DNA from: Paraburkholderia caribensis
GTDB lineage: Bacteria; Pseudomonadota; Gammaproteobacteria; Burkholderiales; Burkholderiaceae
NCBI RefSeq assembly: GCF_002902945.1
Contig: NZ_CP026101.1
Coordinates: forward strand, 1,550,001-1,614,000
DNA: 64,000 bases
Reading direction: 5' to 3'
Shown: piece after piece, positions 61,960 through 64,000 of the stretch
How the letters are laid out: each line of letters begins with the position of its first letter
Position numbering within the stretch: the first letter of the stretch is position 1
Program-made: the position numbers and the translations under genes
Notes under the pieces: model-generated
Databases searched by the model: none
What the model was told of the DNA's origin: nothing
Seen by the model: only the letters and a program-made list of their open reading frames with translations

Positions 61960-63051
61960 CTAGAACCGCTCGATCATCCCGATCTGTACGCCCCGAACGG
62001 GCGCCCCCGGATACGCGACGGGGATGCCCGTTACGTTCACGCCGCGCAGCGTGAACGTGGCCTGTCCGCGGTTTTCGAGGTCGGCGGCACTGAGATAGAG
62101 CAACAGCGCCTTCGACAACTGATAGTCGAAGGCGATGCTGAACTGGTCGGCGTCGTTGTCGCCCCCGCTGCGGTCGCGCGCGTGCGCGTAGCCGACGGAG
62201 GCACTCGCCTGCGGCGTGATCTGCCATAGGGCTGAGATGGAGAGCCCGTCGTCGTGATAGCGCGGCGTCCCGCCATCGCCGTTGAAGTACGCGACGAAGC
62301 CAGTAAGCGTGCCCCATTGGTACGATGCGCCTGCGAAGTTCGCGCGCAAGGCGCCGTCACCGTGTGTCTGCTGGTGCGCGTAGAGCAGCTTCATGCCGCC
62401 GAGCACCCACTCGGCCGTTACGTAGTAGCCGCCAATGCCGTTGCCGTCGTCGCCCGGATCGCGCAGCGCGATCATGCCCGTCGCGCTGAAGCCGCCAATG
62501 ACCGGCGACAGATAGGCGAACGCGTTGTCGGTATAGGGCGTGATCTTCGACAGGTTGTTCAGCCCGGATGCGATCGTGCCCGCCCCGAACGCATCGAGCT
62601 GCCCCTTGAACGGAATGTAGAGGGGCGAATACTGCCGGCCGGCGCGCAACTCGCCCCACGCGCCGTGCGCGCCGATCCACGCCTGCCGGTTGAAGAGGCT
62701 GCCCGGCACCGAGAACGCGCCGCTTGCCGAATCGAAACCGTTCTCCAGTGTAAAGACGAGGCTGTTGCCATCGCCGAGCGGCTCGCTGCCGTGCAGGCCG
62801 AAGCGCGTGCCGCGATATGCCCCCGAGTCCATGCGCGCGACATAGCCGCTGCCGGGATTGGTTACTTCGATGCTGGTGTCGATCAGCCCGTAGAGCGTGA
62901 CGGAGCCTTGCGCACGGGATGGCGACGCAATGACGAACAGACAGGCGAGGGCAAGCAGGCGGCACACGGCAGCGAGCGCGACGGGGCGTCGCCGGGAAGG
63001 CGGGAGAGGATCGGGACGCGGCAGCCGGCGGGACGTGACGGACGTTGGCAT
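61960..63051 (-). CDS. Outer-membrane general porin
   Basis: A 363-residue Gram-negative porin of the Burkholderia type. The signal region (LACLFVIASPSRA) is followed by QGSVTLYGLIDTSIE, then GLHGSEPLGDGNSLVFTLENGF and RQAWIGAHGAWGELRAGRQY, the standard first strands. The final residue is Phe (GMIERF), needed for outer-membrane assembly. I chose ATG 63049-63051; an upstream GTG is also open. It forms a trimeric diffusion channel. Confidence 0.92.
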   Translation of the reverse strand: MPTSVTSRRLPRPDPLPPSRRRPVALAAVCRLLALACLFVIASPSRAQGSVTLYGLIDTSIEVTNPGSGYVARMDSGAYRGTRFGLHGSEPLGDGNSLVFTLENGFDSASGAFSVPGSLFNRQAWIGAHGAWGELRAGRQYSPLYIPFKGQLDAFGAGTIASGLNNLSKITPYTDNAFAYLSPVIGGFSATGMIALRDPGDDGNGIGGYYVTAEWVLGGMKLLYAHQQTHGDGALRANFAGASYQWGTLTGFVAYFNGDGGTPRYHDDGLSISALWQITPQASASVGYAHARDRSGGDNDADQFSIAFDYQLSKALLLYLSAADLENRGQATFTLRGVNVTGIPVAYPGAPVRGVQIGMIERF

Positions 63052-63156
63052 CTTTCGGGCGATTGTTATGGCGTCGCGAGGGCGCGACGCTATCGACGAC
63101 ACTGCCGCATGCAGATACCAGCGAATACTAACCGAACATCATCAGCGCGAGTCGCC

Positions 63157-63474
63157 TTACATGTTCGTGTAAGAGCTACACCAGCCGCCGCCCGCCACCT
63201 GCTTCGTCCCGAACAGCGTGCAGCCGCCCCATGCATCCGTCGGATTGCCCTGGAACAGCGAGCAGTTGTTGCAGGTCTGCCCGGCCTGGTAGGCTGGAAA
63301 GCGCGTCTTGTCGACTTTCGTGGCTGCGCTTACGTAGCCGACTGCTTGCGCCGCGGGATCGCTTTCGCTCAGCTTGTCGTCGGCGCGCGCTTCGCGGCTC
63401 GCGGCGAGCGCTGCGCACAGGCCGGCGGCGGAGCCGAGGCCCGCGACGATGAACTCACGCCGGGTGGTTGTCAT
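63157..63474 (-). CDS. High-potential iron-sulfur protein (HiPIP)
   Basis: A 105-residue periplasmic electron carrier. A twin-arginine signal (TRREFIVAGLGSAAG) is followed by the four cluster ligands Cys68, Cys71, Cys85 and Cys99 in the HiPIP pattern (TCNNCSLF, GGCTLF, GGWCSSY). It carries a 4Fe-4S cluster and shuttles electrons. GGAGACC precedes the ATG. Its start overlaps the end of the preceding membrane-protein gene by 20 nt, so the two are co-translated. Confidence 0.95.
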   Translation of the reverse strand: MTTTRREFIVAGLGSAAGLCAALAASREARADDKLSESDPAAQAVGYVSAATKVDKTRFPAYQAGQTCNNCSLFQGNPTDAWGGCTLFGTKQVAGGGWCSSYTNM

Positions 63475-64000
63475 GATCGGTCTCCGGTGGGCGAGGCGGT
63501 GCGGTGGAGGTGAACGACGGCATCGGCCGCCGCTGGTTGATCGCGGCGAACACGGCCATCAGCAGCACGAATGCGAGTACGAGCAGGCTCGCGTTGAGCA
63601 GCGCGCGTTCGTAGCCGAGTTCGCTGACGTCGATGAACGGATAAGGGTAGAAGTCCGATAGCGCGCCGCGCAACAGGGTCAGCGCGAGATAGCCGAGCGG
63701 GAACACCAGCCACGCCAGCAGATGGCGCAGCGTCAGATGAAAGCGCGGCACGAACAGCAGCCAGTAGAGTGCGGCGAGCATCGGCACGACGGTGTGCAGG
63801 CTTTCGTTGAGCACCATGCGCCAGCCCGACGGCGTCCACAGATGGCGCAGCAGCAGGTTGTAGGCGACGCCGACGAACACGATATAGCAGGTCACGGCCG
63901 TCACGACCGTGGGTTGCCGGAAAAAGCGCACGAGCGGCGGGCCTCGGCGCGTGAAGCACGCGACGCACGTGAAGCACAGCGCGCAGATGAAGATGGTGAG
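63455..64000 (-). CDS. Pr6Pr-like polytopic membrane protein (5' end outside window)
   Basis: The frame is open from the window edge to its stop at 63455, giving 181 visible residues with about five hydrophobic helices. LLRHLWTPSGWRMVLNESLHTVVPMLAALYWLLFVP and YPYPFIDVSELGYERAL match the Pr6Pr family as I remember it (FAR-17a/AIG1-like fold). No catalytic role is established to my knowledge. It is upstream of, and overlaps, the HiPIP gene, suggesting a shared operon. The N-terminus is missing. Confidence 0.82.
   Translation of the reverse strand, partial: LTIFICALCFTCVACFTRRGPPLVRFFRQPTVVTAVTCYIVFVGVAYNLLLRHLWTPSGWRMVLNESLHTVVPMLAALYWLLFVPRFHLTLRHLLAWLVFPLGYLALTLLRGALSDFYPYPFIDVSELGYERALLNASLLVLAFVLLMAVFAAINQRRPMPSFTSTAPPRPPETDHDNHPA

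Overview
The window is a compact, high-GC, gene-dense chromosomal segment from a betaproteobacterium. The protein families, the KgtP, PrkA-YeaH-SpoVR and kgu gene sets, the high-potential iron-sulfur protein and the general porin all point to Burkholderiaceae, most likely Paraburkholderia. This is judged from family resemblance, not from a database search. About 59 protein genes are supported. I see no rRNA, tRNA, CRISPR array, insertion sequence or prophage gene. Both edges cut genes: a secreted protein at the left and a Pr6Pr-type membrane protein at the right.

Layout. 0-5.2 kb: a PspA/IM30 membrane-stress protein, a ribbon-helix-helix protein and a class A penicillin-binding protein. 5.25-5.91 kb: a 660-bp nested palindromic repeat element. 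6.1-12.7 kb: a tripartite RND efflux operon (adaptor, permease, outer-membrane factor) divergent from its TetR regulator, with a 30-bp palindrome between them. 12.7-20.3 kb: a cupin, an AraC regulator, DUF2795 and small secreted proteins, a C45-type hydrolase, a ClC channel with CBS domains, a GST and a YeiH transporter divergent from a LysR regulator. 21.4-26.7 kb: a complete 2-ketogluconate operon (kguE-kguK-kguT-kguD-ptxS) with a perfect LacI-type operator in front. 26.8-36.2 kb: a YhfC-type membrane protease, small conserved proteins, LysR and Lrp regulators, a saccharopine-dehydrogenase-like enzyme behind a 42-bp palindrome, a FitAB/VapBC-like toxin-antitoxin pair, CorA and a LysE exporter. 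36.6-42.8 kb: a ribose-type ABC uptake operon (rbsB-A-C-R-K) with a textbook RbsR/PurR-like operator. 43.0-45.9 kb: a chemoreceptor with a likely FliA promoter, and a hydratase.

46.8-51.9 kb: the prkA-yeaH-spoVR stress/starvation operon, preceded by an unusually long and repeat-rich non-coding leader. 51.98-52.64 kb: a second copy of the 660-bp palindromic element, inverted relative to the first, so that the pair brackets about 46 kb. 52.9-64 kb: alpha-ketoglutarate permease, a family-2 glycosyltransferase, several orphan small proteins, an MFS exporter, an MscS channel, a phospholipase-D-type cardiolipin synthase, a porin, a HiPIP and the truncated membrane protein.

The common theme is sugar and organic-acid uptake plus envelope stress, with most operons paired to a local regulator whose operator can be read as a palindrome. 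I found no clearly new multi-gene system. The least explained elements are the paired nested-palindrome repeats, the prkA leader, the Lrp-type 42-bp operator and the orphan small proteins.
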